A DNA stretch of 64,000 nucleotides from an uncultured Lachnospiraceae bacterium (GTDB lineage Bacteria > Bacillota > Clostridia > Lachnospirales > Lachnospiraceae): assembly GCA_902786365.1 (NCBI GenBank), contig CADACD010000007.1, positions 1-64,000 of the forward strand, written 5' to 3'. Made by a program: the position numbers and the translations under genes. Below, piece by piece: positions 43,119 through 53,502 of the stretch. Each line of letters starts with the position of its first letter. Position 1 is the first letter of the stretch. Below the pieces are notes generated by a model. That model was not told the DNA's origin and ran no database searches. It saw only the letters and a program-made list of their open reading frames with translations.

Positions 43119-44624
43119 ATGTCTGAAAATAATGAAGATAAATTTTATGAAAGATTAAAAAAAACTTTTTCAAAACTCAGAGTGCTGTTAAAAAGTATGA
43201 GACTTAGAGTCTTTGCTTTTATTTTTGTTGCAGGAGTTGTTCCACTTGTTGTCATGGAGCCCATTATTTTAAAGCCAATGGAAACAGAAATGGTAAACTC
43301 AAAGAAGCAAAGGCTTTTAAGTCAATGTATGATTTTAAAGGATCATATCATTAATGAGGGGTATATTGATTCTCAGACTTCAGCGGCTATTGATGCTGAA
43401 CTTTCACAGCTTTCTGCAATGTATGACGGACGTGTTATGTTGATTAATTCTGAATTCATTATTGTGAAAGATACATATTTAATGGATGAGAATAAGACAA
43501 GTATATCAAAAGATATAATAAAATGCTATAAAGGTGCCAATATTACAAAATATAACAGCCAAGATAAATATATAGAGATAGTTCTGCCAGTTAGTAATAT
43601 GGAAAAAAAGACAATCGGAGTTCTTTTTGTAACATTTTCTACGCAAGATATTAATTACTCAATTAGGCATATCCGGACAAAGATATCAATAGCAGTAGGA
43701 ATTGTTGCTTTTGTGATAATTCTGTTTGCCTCACTGTGTTCACTGAGAATTGTCAAGCCATTCAAAAAACTGGAGAACACTTTTGAAAAGGTATCAGAAG
43801 GATATTTTGATAATAAACTTTCACTTGATGGATATTCAGAAACTGAGCAGATTGCAAGTGCATACAATCATATGCTTGATAAAATGAAAGAAGTGGATGA
43901 GTCAAGACAGGAATTTGTTTCGAATGTGTCACATGAATTAAAGACTCCTATCACATCCATTAAGGTACTTGCAGATTCACTGATGATGCAGGAAGATGTG
44001 CCAAATGAACTGTATAAAGAATTTTTTACAGATATTGCTAATGAAATAGACAGAGAAAATGAAGTTATCACGGATTTGCTAACACTTGTCCGTCTTGACA
44101 AAAAACACAGCAATTTAAATATTACAAATATTAATATCAATGAGCTTGTGGAACTTATCTTAAAAAGGTTAAGACCGATAGCGGCAACGAAAAATGTAGA
44201 GATTGTATTGGAAAGTTTCAGACCTGTTATGGCAGATGTTGATGAACTGAAGATAACAAGTGCAATTACAAATCTTGTGGAAAATGCAATTAAATATAAT
44301 GTGATGGATGGATGGGTAAGAGTTACATTGAACGCTGACCATAAGTATTTCTTTATCAGAGTTGCAGATTCCGGTATAGGTATTCCGGAGGAATCACAAG
44401 ATAAGGTATTTGAAAGATTTTATCGTGTCGATAAAGCAAGAGCAAGGAAGGCGGGTGGAACAGGTCTCGGACTTGCAATTACCAAGAATATCATACAACT
44501 TCATAATGGAGCGATAAGGGTATACAGTAAAGAAGGCGAGGGAACAACATTTACAGTAAGGATACCGCTTAACTATGTAAATTATGACAGGGAGAGTTTG
44601 GATGAAGATAAAGAAGAAAAGTAG
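43119..44624 (+). CDS. Membrane sensor histidine kinase
   Basis: A 501-residue sensor kinase. Two membrane helices (about 28-48 and 189-211) flank an extracellular sensor of about 140 residues; a HAMP domain follows (about 212-265). His272 in SNVSHELKTP is the phosphorylation site; the N, G1 and G2 boxes (NAIKYN, DSGIGIP, GGTGLGLA) are intact. No PAS domain is seen. Partner of the upstream regulator. Its end overlaps the next gene by 23 bp. Confidence 0.93.
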   Translation: MSENNEDKFYERLKKTFSKLRVLLKSMRLRVFAFIFVAGVVPLVVMEPIILKPMETEMVNSKKQRLLSQCMILKDHIINEGYIDSQTSAAIDAELSQLSAMYDGRVMLINSEFIIVKDTYLMDENKTSISKDIIKCYKGANITKYNSQDKYIEIVLPVSNMEKKTIGVLFVTFSTQDINYSIRHIRTKISIAVGIVAFVIILFASLCSLRIVKPFKKLENTFEKVSEGYFDNKLSLDGYSETEQIASAYNHMLDKMKEVDESRQEFVSNVSHELKTPITSIKVLADSLMMQEDVPNELYKEFFTDIANEIDRENEVITDLLTLVRLDKKHSNLNITNININELVELILKRLRPIAATKNVEIVLESFRPVMADVDELKITSAITNLVENAIKYNVMDGWVRVTLNADHKYFFIRVADSGIGIPEESQDKVFERFYRVDKARARKAGGTGLGLAITKNIIQLHNGAIRVYSKEGEGTTFTVRIPLNYVNYDRESLDEDKEEK

Positions 44625-45540
44625 AATTACAATTATCATGATGATAGTAATAGTAATGATTGCAGCAAGCATTTCAGGTTGTGCAAAAGAAAGGACAAAA
44701 AAGAAAGATGGAGAGATATATCTGTATTATGCGGATAATGATCAGACAAGTCTGGTAACTGTAATATATAAGCCGAAAAATGACAGCGGAATTGAAGCGG
44801 TTCGTGAAGTAATAGATAAGATGAACGAGACATCAACAGAGCCCAATACGGTCACTGCAAAACCTGATACAGTTGAAATCAATGATATGTTTTTAAATGA
44901 AAAAATATTGACAATTGATTTTAATATGAATTATGAGGATATGGGAACAGTAGCAGAACTTTTATGTAGAAGTGCAATTGTTCTTACTGTATGCCAGCTT
45001 GAAGATGTTGATTGTGTTAATTTCACGATTGAAGGAGAGCCACTTTGTGATTCACAAAATCAGCCGATTGGGCATATGGCAGAAACAGACTTTGTAGACC
45101 ATGGAAAATCGGATATTAATTCATTTACAAAAGCAGATGTGACATTGTATTTTGCTGACAGCACAGGGAGGACTCTTGTTCCTGTTAATTACGAAGGGAT
45201 ATGCGATCAGAATACTTCTGTTGAAAAGATGATAGTTGAGAGTCTGATGAAAGGACCTAAGAGTGGAAATTATACAAAAACACTTCCATCAAATATTAGG
45301 CTTTTAAGTGTTATTACAAGAGATGGAATCTGTTATGTGAATTTTGATACTGGTTTTTTGAGCGAAATACCGGAAGTTTCAGCAGAACTTGAGATTTATT
45401 CAATAGTAAATTCGCTTTCAGAACTCAGTTATATCAATAAGGTCCAGATTAGTGTTAATGGAAGTACAAACAAAAAATTGAGAGATGAGATATCACTCGA
45501 GTTTGCATTTTCAAGAAATCTTGATGTGGTTACAGGATGA
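44602..45540 (+). CDS. GerMN-domain lipoprotein
   Basis: A 312-residue lipoprotein with a lipobox (ISGC) at about residue 27. The ATG at 44602 follows GGGAG and overlaps the kinase gene by 23 bp, so translation is coupled. Two GerMN domains follow (about 40-160 and 170-300, with LYYAD and LYFAD starts). The order regulator-kinase-GerMN lipoprotein parallels actinobacterial MtrA-MtrB-LpqB, where LpqB modulates the kinase; the same role here is an inference. Confidence 0.8.
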   Translation: MKIKKKSRITIIMMIVIVMIAASISGCAKERTKKKDGEIYLYYADNDQTSLVTVIYKPKNDSGIEAVREVIDKMNETSTEPNTVTAKPDTVEINDMFLNEKILTIDFNMNYEDMGTVAELLCRSAIVLTVCQLEDVDCVNFTIEGEPLCDSQNQPIGHMAETDFVDHGKSDINSFTKADVTLYFADSTGRTLVPVNYEGICDQNTSVEKMIVESLMKGPKSGNYTKTLPSNIRLLSVITRDGICYVNFDTGFLSEIPEVSAELEIYSIVNSLSELSYINKVQISVNGSTNKKLRDEISLEFAFSRNLDVVTG

Positions 45541-45563
45541 TATTTGCGGTATGATGCTAAAGA

Positions 45564-48050
45564 ATGAGATTTAGAATTATATCAAGAGAGGTGTTGAAAA
45601 TAAAAAGACCTGTTTGCTATATTGTATCAGGCTTATTTTTGGGAGAAATGATAGATATAACATGCGGCAATGATACAAAAAGGATAGTGTTTGCTATCCT
45701 TTTTGGTATCTTAGCAGGTATCTGTATGTTTTGCTGCTGTCATTATAAAATAAGGCATGCAGTAATACTTGGAGCGACATTATTGTTTGTAGAATGTATC
45801 GGAGGCATATATACAGATAATTATGCAGAAAATATGAATAAAATGACAAAGATAATGGAAAAGGAGGAGGATAAAAATACAGAAAATCTGTATATTCATG
45901 GAAGAATATACAATATCAAAAAGAAATCAGAAAGTGTATACTGTTATATTGATAAAGCTGAGGTATATCAGCCAGAAGAAGTGAAGGAGTTATATAGTGC
46001 AAAAAGAGTTGTTTTAATCATTGACGGAAGCGACTTTGATGAATTGATAAACGGATTGGTTCCAGGCTGTTTTATATATGCATATGCCGATTATGTCGAT
46101 TATAGTGAGAAACGAAATGATGGAGGTTTCGATGAAAAAAAATATTATGATTCTATTGGTGTGCAGGGAAAATTCAAAGTCAAAGAATATAAAACAGTAA
46201 AAAGTGAAAAGTTGTATGATTTATTTCTATGCAAAACATTTAAATTAAAAACATGTCTTTGTAAGAGAATGATAAAACTTTCTGATTCAGACTCAAAATT
46301 AAAATATTTTCAGATATACAATGGAATATTGTTGGGAGATAGAGATGAAATACCATCAGATATAATTCAATTATATCAGCTGACAGGAATAGCACATATT
46401 CTTAGCATATCAGGACTTCATATTTCAATAGTGGGATATTTTATCTATCAGTTGTTAAGAAAAAAAATGGGTTTTATTCCGGCATCTGTATTAGCCCTAA
46501 GTATATTATATACATATGTTCTTATAACAGGAAATGGTTATTCGGCAAAAAGGGCGTTTGTGATGCTTTTCATCAGTATCATGGCCGGACTGACAGGGAG
46601 AACATATGATTTGATATCAGCAATGTCAATCGCATTTCTGCTAATCTTTTTTGAAAATCCTCTGTGTATCTGTAATTTGGGAGTGTGTATGTCGTTTGGG
46701 GCTGTGATAGGAATAGGAGCAATCTATCAAATAAGTGAAAATTTTCTGGAATTGAAACATAAAGTGACAAAAACATTTGTTGCAGGCATGTGCATCAATA
46801 TGGTAGTAAGACCGGTGATGGTTAATTCATACAATATGTTAGCAATGTATTCATCGGTGATTAACGTATTTATTATACCTTTCATGGGAATGGTTGTGGC
46901 ATTCGGATTACTCGGACTAATGTTAAGTTATATATGGTTTTTTGGAGGGAGAGTTTTTTTGAATCTGGGTTGTGGGATTTTATCCTGCTACGACAGGATA
47001 TGCAGGCTCTTTTTAAAATTTCCGGGAGCAGTAAAAATTGTGGCAGATGTATCCAACGTTAGAATTGATATGTATTATATAGTCATTTTAGTGTTTGTAT
47101 TTACTGTTCATTCATTGGGTATAAGGAAAAAAGTCAGAGAAAACGACGAAAAAGATAATGAGCGGAAAAGAAGCGATAAAAAAGAGCGTGGAAAAAGGTA
47201 TGTTTTATTTACGGCTGTGTATTTGCTTCTGTTTTTCATTGTTACATACAGTGACAAAAACACTCTTATTGTAAAAATGATAGATGTAGGGCAGGGAGAC
47301 AGTATTTTTATTAAAAGTAACCATATAACAGTTCTTGTGGATGCAGGAAGCTCTTCAAAAAAAGAGATTAAAGAATATACAATATTTCCGTTTTTAAAGG
47401 CAAATGGAGTACAAAGACTTGATTATCTGATTGTTACACATTCCGATTCAGATCATATTTCGGGTGTAAAGGAATTGCTGGATGAGAAAATCAATGGAAA
47501 AAATTATGTCAGAAATCTTGTGATGCAGGAGATTGATGAAACTGTTAAGGATGAAGCATACTATCAATTGATTGAACAAGCAGAAAAAAATAAAGTAAAT
47601 ATTATCTGGTTTTCAAGAGGAAAAATGATATCAGGCGGAAATACACATTTAAAATGCATATGGCCACGAAAGGGTGCAGGAGGTATGGATAAAAATGCAT
47701 TATCTATTGTATTTCAATTAGAATACAAAGAATTTAAAATGCTATTTACAGGTGATTTATCGTATGAAGGTGAAAAACAGATTATCAATATGGGACTTGA
47801 AAATGTAGACGTGTTAAAAGTAGGCCATCATGGCTCTAATGGCTCATCAAGTGAAGAATTTCTACAAATGCTGCAACCCAAAGCAGCTATTATCTCATGT
47901 GGACTCAACAATAGATATGGACATCCGGGATTGGATACGATAGAACGATTGAAGAATATAGGCAGTGACAGATATATCACGTCAATAAATGGCCAGATAA
48001 GCATATTTTACAAAGATAAAAAGTTTTATATTGAAACTTTCCTAAGATAA
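45564..48050 (+). CDS. comEC: ComEC/Rec2-family DNA internalisation protein
   Basis: An 828-residue membrane protein with an N-terminal soluble OB-like part, a central competence domain of about eight helices (SISGLHISIVGYFIY), and a C-terminal metallo-beta-lactamase domain (DVGQGDSIFI, HSDSDHISG, GHHGSNGSSS). It would form the channel for DNA uptake. The ribosome site is weak, so the exact start may differ. It lies downstream of a ComEA-like gene, but the remaining competence machinery is not in the window. Confidence 0.9.
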   Translation: MRFRIISREVLKIKRPVCYIVSGLFLGEMIDITCGNDTKRIVFAILFGILAGICMFCCCHYKIRHAVILGATLLFVECIGGIYTDNYAENMNKMTKIMEKEEDKNTENLYIHGRIYNIKKKSESVYCYIDKAEVYQPEEVKELYSAKRVVLIIDGSDFDELINGLVPGCFIYAYADYVDYSEKRNDGGFDEKKYYDSIGVQGKFKVKEYKTVKSEKLYDLFLCKTFKLKTCLCKRMIKLSDSDSKLKYFQIYNGILLGDRDEIPSDIIQLYQLTGIAHILSISGLHISIVGYFIYQLLRKKMGFIPASVLALSILYTYVLITGNGYSAKRAFVMLFISIMAGLTGRTYDLISAMSIAFLLIFFENPLCICNLGVCMSFGAVIGIGAIYQISENFLELKHKVTKTFVAGMCINMVVRPVMVNSYNMLAMYSSVINVFIIPFMGMVVAFGLLGLMLSYIWFFGGRVFLNLGCGILSCYDRICRLFLKFPGAVKIVADVSNVRIDMYYIVILVFVFTVHSLGIRKKVRENDEKDNERKRSDKKERGKRYVLFTAVYLLLFFIVTYSDKNTLIVKMIDVGQGDSIFIKSNHITVLVDAGSSSKKEIKEYTIFPFLKANGVQRLDYLIVTHSDSDHISGVKELLDEKINGKNYVRNLVMQEIDETVKDEAYYQLIEQAEKNKVNIIWFSRGKMISGGNTHLKCIWPRKGAGGMDKNALSIVFQLEYKEFKMLFTGDLSYEGEKQIINMGLENVDVLKVGHHGSNGSSSEEFLQMLQPKAAIISCGLNNRYGHPGLDTIERLKNIGSDRYITSINGQISIFYKDKKFYIETFLR

Positions 48051-48139
48051 AATTATAATATAACTTATCAAAAGGAAAGCAAGCGGCTGCGTAGCAAACA
48101 TTGAAAAAGCATGATATCACTTCAGTAAAAAGCAGAGAA

Positions 48140-49126
48140 ATGAGGAAAATTTTGAAGAATATAATAAAAGATATAGAAAAAAATGAATTAAAGAGAGTTT
48201 ATTTAATATTTGGTGAGGAAAAATACCTTATAAGAACCATTAAAAACCGTATGATAAAAGGCTTGGTAAATGATGGTGATACCATGAATTTTACAAAATT
48301 TGCAGGAAAGGATAGTTCTGTAAAAGAAATCATACAGACATGTGATACACTTCCATTTTTTGCAGAGCACAGAGTAGTACTTTTGCAGGATACAGGATTT
48401 TTCAAGACATCTAATGATGAAATGGCAGAATATATGAAAGACATACCCGAATCAACTGTAATGATTTTTATCGAGTCAGAGGTAGATAAGAGAAATAAAG
48501 TTTATAAACAAGTAAAAAATATTGGTTATATATGTGAATGCAGTCGTATGAACCGTTCTGAATTATCAAGGTGGATACTTGTGCGTTTGAATAAGGAAAA
48601 TAAGAAGATAACAAAGGAAAATATGAATTACCTGTTAGAGAAGCTTGGGGATGATATGGAAAATATAGTAAGTGAACTAGATAAGCTGATTAGTTATACT
48701 ATGGGCAGAGATGTGATCGATACAGATGATATTGATGCTGTGTGTATCAGTGAAATTACAGGAAAAATATTTGAGATGGTTGATGCTATAGGGAGTAAAA
48801 ATCAAAAAAAAGCACTTGATTTATATTATGACCTGATTGCAGTGAGAGAAGCACCAATGAAAATATTATACATGCTTACAAGACAGTTCAATATTATGCT
48901 GCAGGTGAAAGAGATGGCGCAGAAAGGAAAATCGGCAGGTGAGATGGCAAAAAATATGGGAATGCAGAGTTTTATTATCAATAAAACATTGTCACAATGC
49001 AAAAATTTTAAATTGTCTGCCATCAGGAATGCGGTTAATTATTGCCTGAAAATGGAGGAAGCGGTGAAGATGGGAAATATGAATGATAAAATGGCAGTTG
49101 AGCTGGTGATTGTTAAATATAGCTAA
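48140..49126 (+). CDS. holA: DNA polymerase III delta subunit
   Basis: A 328-residue clamp-loader subunit that opens the beta clamp. The start at 48140 is chosen because typical HolA proteins begin shortly before KRVYLIFGEE; a TTG 13 codons upstream has no site. An AAA+-like fold without Walker motifs and a C-terminal collar domain are seen. comEC-holA is a common neighbourhood in Firmicutes. Confidence 0.9.
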   Translation: MRKILKNIIKDIEKNELKRVYLIFGEEKYLIRTIKNRMIKGLVNDGDTMNFTKFAGKDSSVKEIIQTCDTLPFFAEHRVVLLQDTGFFKTSNDEMAEYMKDIPESTVMIFIESEVDKRNKVYKQVKNIGYICECSRMNRSELSRWILVRLNKENKKITKENMNYLLEKLGDDMENIVSELDKLISYTMGRDVIDTDDIDAVCISEITGKIFEMVDAIGSKNQKKALDLYYDLIAVREAPMKILYMLTRQFNIMLQVKEMAQKGKSAGEMAKNMGMQSFIINKTLSQCKNFKLSAIRNAVNYCLKMEEAVKMGNMNDKMAVELVIVKYS

Positions 49127-49148
49127 ATAACAAAATAGTAATCATTAG

Positions 49149-49178
49149 TTGACTTATTGTACAAAAGTAAAGTATAAT
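49149..49178 (+). promoter_or_regulatory. Promoter of the zinc-ribbon protein gene
   Basis: TTGACT (49149-49154) and TATAAT (49173-49178) with 18-bp spacing. Confidence 0.75.
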
Positions 49179-49261
49179 GATGTTATTACATGTTGTGCTA
49201 TGAAATTTAAATATTTTTTTACCCCAACATCATCATTATAAAATACAAGGAGGATAATGTT

Positions 49262-50167
49262 ATGAAATTTTGCACTAGTTGTGGAAAACCTAATGACGAT
49301 AATGCAATGTTTTGTGTAGTCTGTGGTGCAAGGCAGAATGTAGATGTAGCACCAAATCAGCCACAGAATGAGAATAACAATTCAGCTCAGATTAATTTTT
49401 TTAAAGATAATGGTAGTATAAGCAATGTGCAGGAAAGTGTTGTGCCTGATAACCAGCAGAATAACCAACCAACCGGATTTGTACCAAATAATCAACAGAA
49501 TGGTTTTGCACAGGACAATGCACAGAACAATTTTGTACCGAATAACCAGCAAAATGATTTTGCACAGGGAAATTATACAGATGGTTTTGTCAATACAAAC
49601 CAAAGCGTGAATCCGAATGAACCGGCTCCACAGCAGTTCAATCAATTTGGAGAACCACAGCAGCCTGTTAAGAAAAAGTCAAAGGCACCATTGATTATAG
49701 GATTATCAGTAGGTATTGTGGCGGTAATAGTAGCAATAGTGTTAGTGATTATATTTTTGGGTGGTGGAAATAAAAACAGCGCAGAAGGTGCAGCAAAGGG
49801 TTATTTAGATGCCCTTGCCAAATTAGACATGAAGAAGATGGCTAGTTATGTGGCGTATTCAAGTGAGTATAAAGATGAGTTTGAAGATTTCGAAGATGAT
49901 TTATCGGATGATATGAGTTATTTACAATCTATCAAGATAACTTATAAAATTTCAGGTACAAAGAAATTATCAAAGTCTGCTGTAGAAGATTTTTGGGATG
50001 ACTATGACTGGGAAGTATATGTAGATGAAGATGACATATCAAACTTAACGTTGGTAAAAGCAAAAGTTACTATGTCATTCCTTGGTCAAAAGGAATCTAG
50101 GGATGTGCAAATTTATGTTGGAAAATATAAAGGTAAATGGAAAGTAATCTATTCTGATATGTTCTAA
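49262..50167 (+). CDS. Zinc-ribbon membrane protein with Asn/Gln-rich linker
   Basis: A 301-residue protein. Residues 1-25 are a zinc ribbon (CTSCGKPN, CVVCGA), about 30-135 are an Asn/Gln-rich linker built from repeats such as NNQQNGFAQ, about 143-166 are one membrane helix, and the rest is an extracytoplasmic domain of DUF4878/lumazine-binding type beginning NSAEGAAKGYLDALA. The layout is like other clostridial zinc-ribbon/TM/NTF2-like proteins. Function unknown. AGGAGGA precedes the ATG. Confidence 0.8.
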   Translation: MKFCTSCGKPNDDNAMFCVVCGARQNVDVAPNQPQNENNNSAQINFFKDNGSISNVQESVVPDNQQNNQPTGFVPNNQQNGFAQDNAQNNFVPNNQQNDFAQGNYTDGFVNTNQSVNPNEPAPQQFNQFGEPQQPVKKKSKAPLIIGLSVGIVAVIVAIVLVIIFLGGGNKNSAEGAAKGYLDALAKLDMKKMASYVAYSSEYKDEFEDFEDDLSDDMSYLQSIKITYKISGTKKLSKSAVEDFWDDYDWEVYVDEDDISNLTLVKAKVTMSFLGQKESRDVQIYVGKYKGKWKVIYSDMF

Positions 50168-50185
50168 CAGTTATCAAAAGTGAAG

Positions 50186-50215
50186 TTGACAAATCAGTAA
50201 AATTACTATTATAAT
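50186..50215 (+). promoter_or_regulatory. Promoter of lepA
   Basis: TTGACA (50186-50191) and TATAAT (50210-50215) with 18-bp spacing. Confidence 0.8.
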
Positions 50216-50226
50216 TTAATAAACAT

Positions 50227-50276
50227 AATAAATAATCAGTTTCTTGCGTGTTACGTTTAGAATCTGATTATTTATT
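50227..50276 (+). promoter_or_regulatory. Leader hairpin before lepA
   Basis: AATAAATAATCAG (50227-50239) and CTGATTATTTATT (50264-50276) are perfect 13-bp complements. They end 42 bp before the lepA start. AT-rich stem without a U-run, so an attenuator is not certain. Confidence 0.5.
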
Positions 50277-50318
50277 TATAAAGAATAGTTCATTATTTTT
50301 ATGAAAGGAACAATAAAA

Positions 50319-52130
50319 ATGTCTATCAATCAGAAAAATATAAGAAATTTTTGTATTATTGCTCATATAGATCATGGAAAGTCTACGCTTGCTGACAGAA
50401 TTATAGAAAAGACCGGACTTCTAACTAGCAGAGAAATGCAGGCACAGGTTCTTGATAATATGGAATTGGAACGTGAACGTGGTATCACTATTAAATCGCA
50501 GGCAGTCAGAATTGTATATAAAGCCAGTGATGGAGAGGAATATATATTCAACTTGATTGATACTCCGGGACATGTCGATTTTAACTATGAAGTTTCAAGA
50601 AGTCTTGCTGCATGTGATGGTGCTGTTCTCGTTGTGGATGCAGCACAGGGAGTGGAAGCACAGACTTTGGCAAATGTATATATGGCACTTGACCATGACC
50701 TTGATGTGATGCCGGTCATCAATAAAATAGACCTTCCAAGTGCAGATCCGGAGCGTGTCATCGATGAGATTGAAGATGTGATAGGAATAGAGGCGAATGG
50801 TGCACCATTAATTTCAGCAAAAAACGGTATCAATATAGAGGAAGTATTGGAACAGATAGTGACAAAAATTCCTGCGCCTAAAGGGGACAAAGATGCCCCA
50901 TTAAAAGCTCTTATTTTTGACAGCATTTATGATTCGTATAAGGGGGTTATTGTATTTTTCAGAGTGATGGATGGCTGTGTGAAGGCAGGAACGCGGGTAA
51001 GAATGATGGCTACAGGTGCAGAGGCCAATGTAGTTGAGGTAGGATATTTCGGTGCCGGACAGTTCATACCATGTGATGAGCTGAGTGCCGGAATGGTAGG
51101 ATATCTGACAGCGAGTATTAAAAATGTCAAGGATACAACAGTGGGAGATACAATAACAGATGCAGACAACCCATGTGATGAGGCTCTCCCGGGATATAAG
51201 AAGGTTAATTCAATGGTATACTGTGGAATGTATCCGGCTGATGGTGCAAAATACCCGGATTTAAGAGATGCATTAGAAAAATTACAGTTAAATGATGCAT
51301 CACTTAATTTTGAACCGGAGACATCGATAGCCCTTGGATTTGGATTTAGATGTGGATTTTTGGGACTATTACACCTTGAGATTATTCAGGAAAGACTTGA
51401 GAGGGAGTACAACCTTGATTTGGTGACAACAGCTCCCGGAGTTGTATATAAGGTACACAAATCAAATGGAGAGGTGATAGAACTTACCAATCCGTCAAAT
51501 CTTCCAGATCCGTCTGAGATAGATTATATGGAGGAGCCGATTGTCAAGGCCGAGATAATGGTAACGACAGAGTTTATCGGTCCTATTATGGAACTTTGTC
51601 AAGAGAGACGAGGGGCTTACAAAGGAATGGAATACATTGAAGGGACGAGGGCACTTCTCAAATATGATCTTCCTTTAAATGAAATCATATATGATTTCTT
51701 TGATGCACTCAAATCACGCTCAAGAGGATATGCATCATTTGACTATGAAATGAAAGGCTACGAGCGTTCAGAACTGGTAAAACTTGATATCCTCATCAAT
51801 AGAGAAGAAGTTGATGCACTTTCTTTCATCGTACATGCAGGTACAGCATATGAGCGTGGAAGAAAAATGTGTGAGAAATTAAAAGAAGAGATACCAAGAC
51901 AGCTGTTTGAGATACCGATTCAGGCGGCAATCGGAAGTAAGGTCATTGCCAGAGAGACTGTCAAGGCGATGAGAAAAGATGTTCTTGCAAAATGCTACGG
52001 TGGTGATATCACACGTAAGAAGAAACTGCTCGAAAAGCAAAAAGAAGGTAAGAAGAGAATGCGCCAGGTAGGTAATGTAGAGATACCGCAGAAAGCATTT
52101 ATGAGTGTGCTTAAACTTGATGATAAATAA
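50319..52130 (+). CDS. lepA: Elongation factor 4 (LepA GTPase)
   Basis: A 603-residue ribosome-associated GTPase affecting initiation and translocation. The start [10 protein letters not shown] follows AAAGGA; the in-frame ATG six codons upstream overlaps that site. G1 (AHIDHGKST), G2, G3 (DTPGHVDF), G4 (NKID) and the LepA C-terminal domain are intact. hemW follows, the usual lepA-hemW order. Confidence 0.97.
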   Translation: MSINQKNIRNFCIIAHIDHGKSTLADRIIEKTGLLTSREMQAQVLDNMELERERGITIKSQAVRIVYKASDGEEYIFNLIDTPGHVDFNYEVSRSLAACDGAVLVVDAAQGVEAQTLANVYMALDHDLDVMPVINKIDLPSADPERVIDEIEDVIGIEANGAPLISAKNGINIEEVLEQIVTKIPAPKGDKDAPLKALIFDSIYDSYKGVIVFFRVMDGCVKAGTRVRMMATGAEANVVEVGYFGAGQFIPCDELSAGMVGYLTASIKNVKDTTVGDTITDADNPCDEALPGYKKVNSMVYCGMYPADGAKYPDLRDALEKLQLNDASLNFEPETSIALGFGFRCGFLGLLHLEIIQERLEREYNLDLVTTAPGVVYKVHKSNGEVIELTNPSNLPDPSEIDYMEEPIVKAEIMVTTEFIGPIMELCQERRGAYKGMEYIEGTRALLKYDLPLNEIIYDFFDALKSRSRGYASFDYEMKGYERSELVKLDILINREEVDALSFIVHAGTAYERGRKMCEKLKEEIPRQLFEIPIQAAIGSKVIARETVKAMRKDVLAKCYGGDITRKKKLLEKQKEGKKRMRQVGNVEIPQKAFMSVLKLDDK

Positions 52131-52180
52131 TGATATTGATAAACATCAATTATTAATGTTATATCGAAAGGTGAAAAAAT

Positions 52181-53341
52181 ATGTCAGCAGGAGTCTATAT
52201 ACACGTTCCATTTTGTGTAAGCAAATGTCTGTACTGTGATTTCATTTCTTCATGTGGAAGTGAAAAAGATATGGATAAATACCAAAAAGCATTGATAAAT
52301 GAAATAAATCAGACGGAGATATGTGGACAAGCAGATTCTATATTCTTCGGAGGCGGAACGCCGTCTGTTTATCCTGTGGAACATATAGCTGAAATCATAG
52401 AGGTTCTCAAGCAGAAGGATGTGATATCAAATAATGCTGAGATGACAATAGAAGTAAATCCGGGAACAGTAGATATGCCAAAGTTAAAATCATATCTTGA
52501 TATGGGAATTAACAGACTGAGTATCGGTCTGCAGTCTGCTGATGATACAGAACTTAAAACACTTGGAAGAATTCATGGTTATCATGAATTTCTGACTACA
52601 TTTGAAAATGCTAGAAGAGCCGGATTTGGCAATATTAATGTGGATTTGATGTCAGCAATTCCAGGGCAGACGGTTACATCATATGAAAATACGTTGAGAA
52701 AAGTAATGACACTAGCTCCCGAACATATCTCGGCATATAGTCTTATTATAGAGGAGGAAACTCCGTTTTACAAGATGTATGGAGAAACGTCGGATTCAAA
52801 AGATGAAGAAAAAACAGGTCGAATGAAACTTCCTTCAGAAGAGGAAGAAAGAGAAATGTATTACCTGACAAAGAGATATCTGGCAGAAAATGGCTATGCA
52901 AGATATGAGATATCCAATTATTCAAAGTCGGGATACGAATGCAGACACAATATAAAATATTGGAGCAGGAATGACTACTACGGATTTGGGACAGCAGCAG
53001 CTTCACTTGTCAATAATGAAAGGTATGTCAATACAGAAGACAGAAATTATTATATTCAGGAAAATGGAAATCCGCATAAGATAAAAAAAGAACAAATGAA
53101 ACTTACAATCAGTGAACAGATGGAAGAGTTTATGTTTCTTGGACTAAGAAAAATGAATGGTGTTTCCTATGAGAAATTTAAAGAGTATTTTCACAGGGAT
53201 ATTGATGAGATATATAAAGATGTGATAGATAAAGAAATAAAAAATGGTCTGTTGATTAAAGATGAAAAAAAATTAAGAGTTTATCTTTCAGAACGGGGAA
53301 TTGATGTGAGCAATATGGTTATGGCAGAGTTTTTGTTATAA
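52181..53341 (+). CDS. hemW: HemW, radical SAM heme chaperone
   Basis: A 386-residue radical SAM protein. The Fe-S motif CVSKCLYCDF has Cys12, Cys16 and Cys19, the HemW pattern; the coproporphyrinogen oxidase HemN has an extra Cys and an N-terminal extension missing here. It is thought to insert heme into respiratory proteins. A charged insert occurs around residues 205-225. It lies 50 bp after lepA. Confidence 0.93.
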   Translation: MSAGVYIHVPFCVSKCLYCDFISSCGSEKDMDKYQKALINEINQTEICGQADSIFFGGGTPSVYPVEHIAEIIEVLKQKDVISNNAEMTIEVNPGTVDMPKLKSYLDMGINRLSIGLQSADDTELKTLGRIHGYHEFLTTFENARRAGFGNINVDLMSAIPGQTVTSYENTLRKVMTLAPEHISAYSLIIEEETPFYKMYGETSDSKDEEKTGRMKLPSEEEEREMYYLTKRYLAENGYARYEISNYSKSGYECRHNIKYWSRNDYYGFGTAAASLVNNERYVNTEDRNYYIQENGNPHKIKKEQMKLTISEQMEEFMFLGLRKMNGVSYEKFKEYFHRDIDEIYKDVIDKEIKNGLLIKDEKKLRVYLSERGIDVSNMVMAEFLL

Positions 53342-53502
53342 AAGTGTTGTAATTATGATTTTTGTGAATAAAGTGCTTGTTATTTTATGCGTTGTGAGGT
53401 AATATTTAACAGAGTAAAATAAAATTTTTGGTAATACTAAGCAAGAATATTGATTAATCAATAAAATAGTAAATAACTTTTTTGATATGGAGGATTTAGA
53501 CA

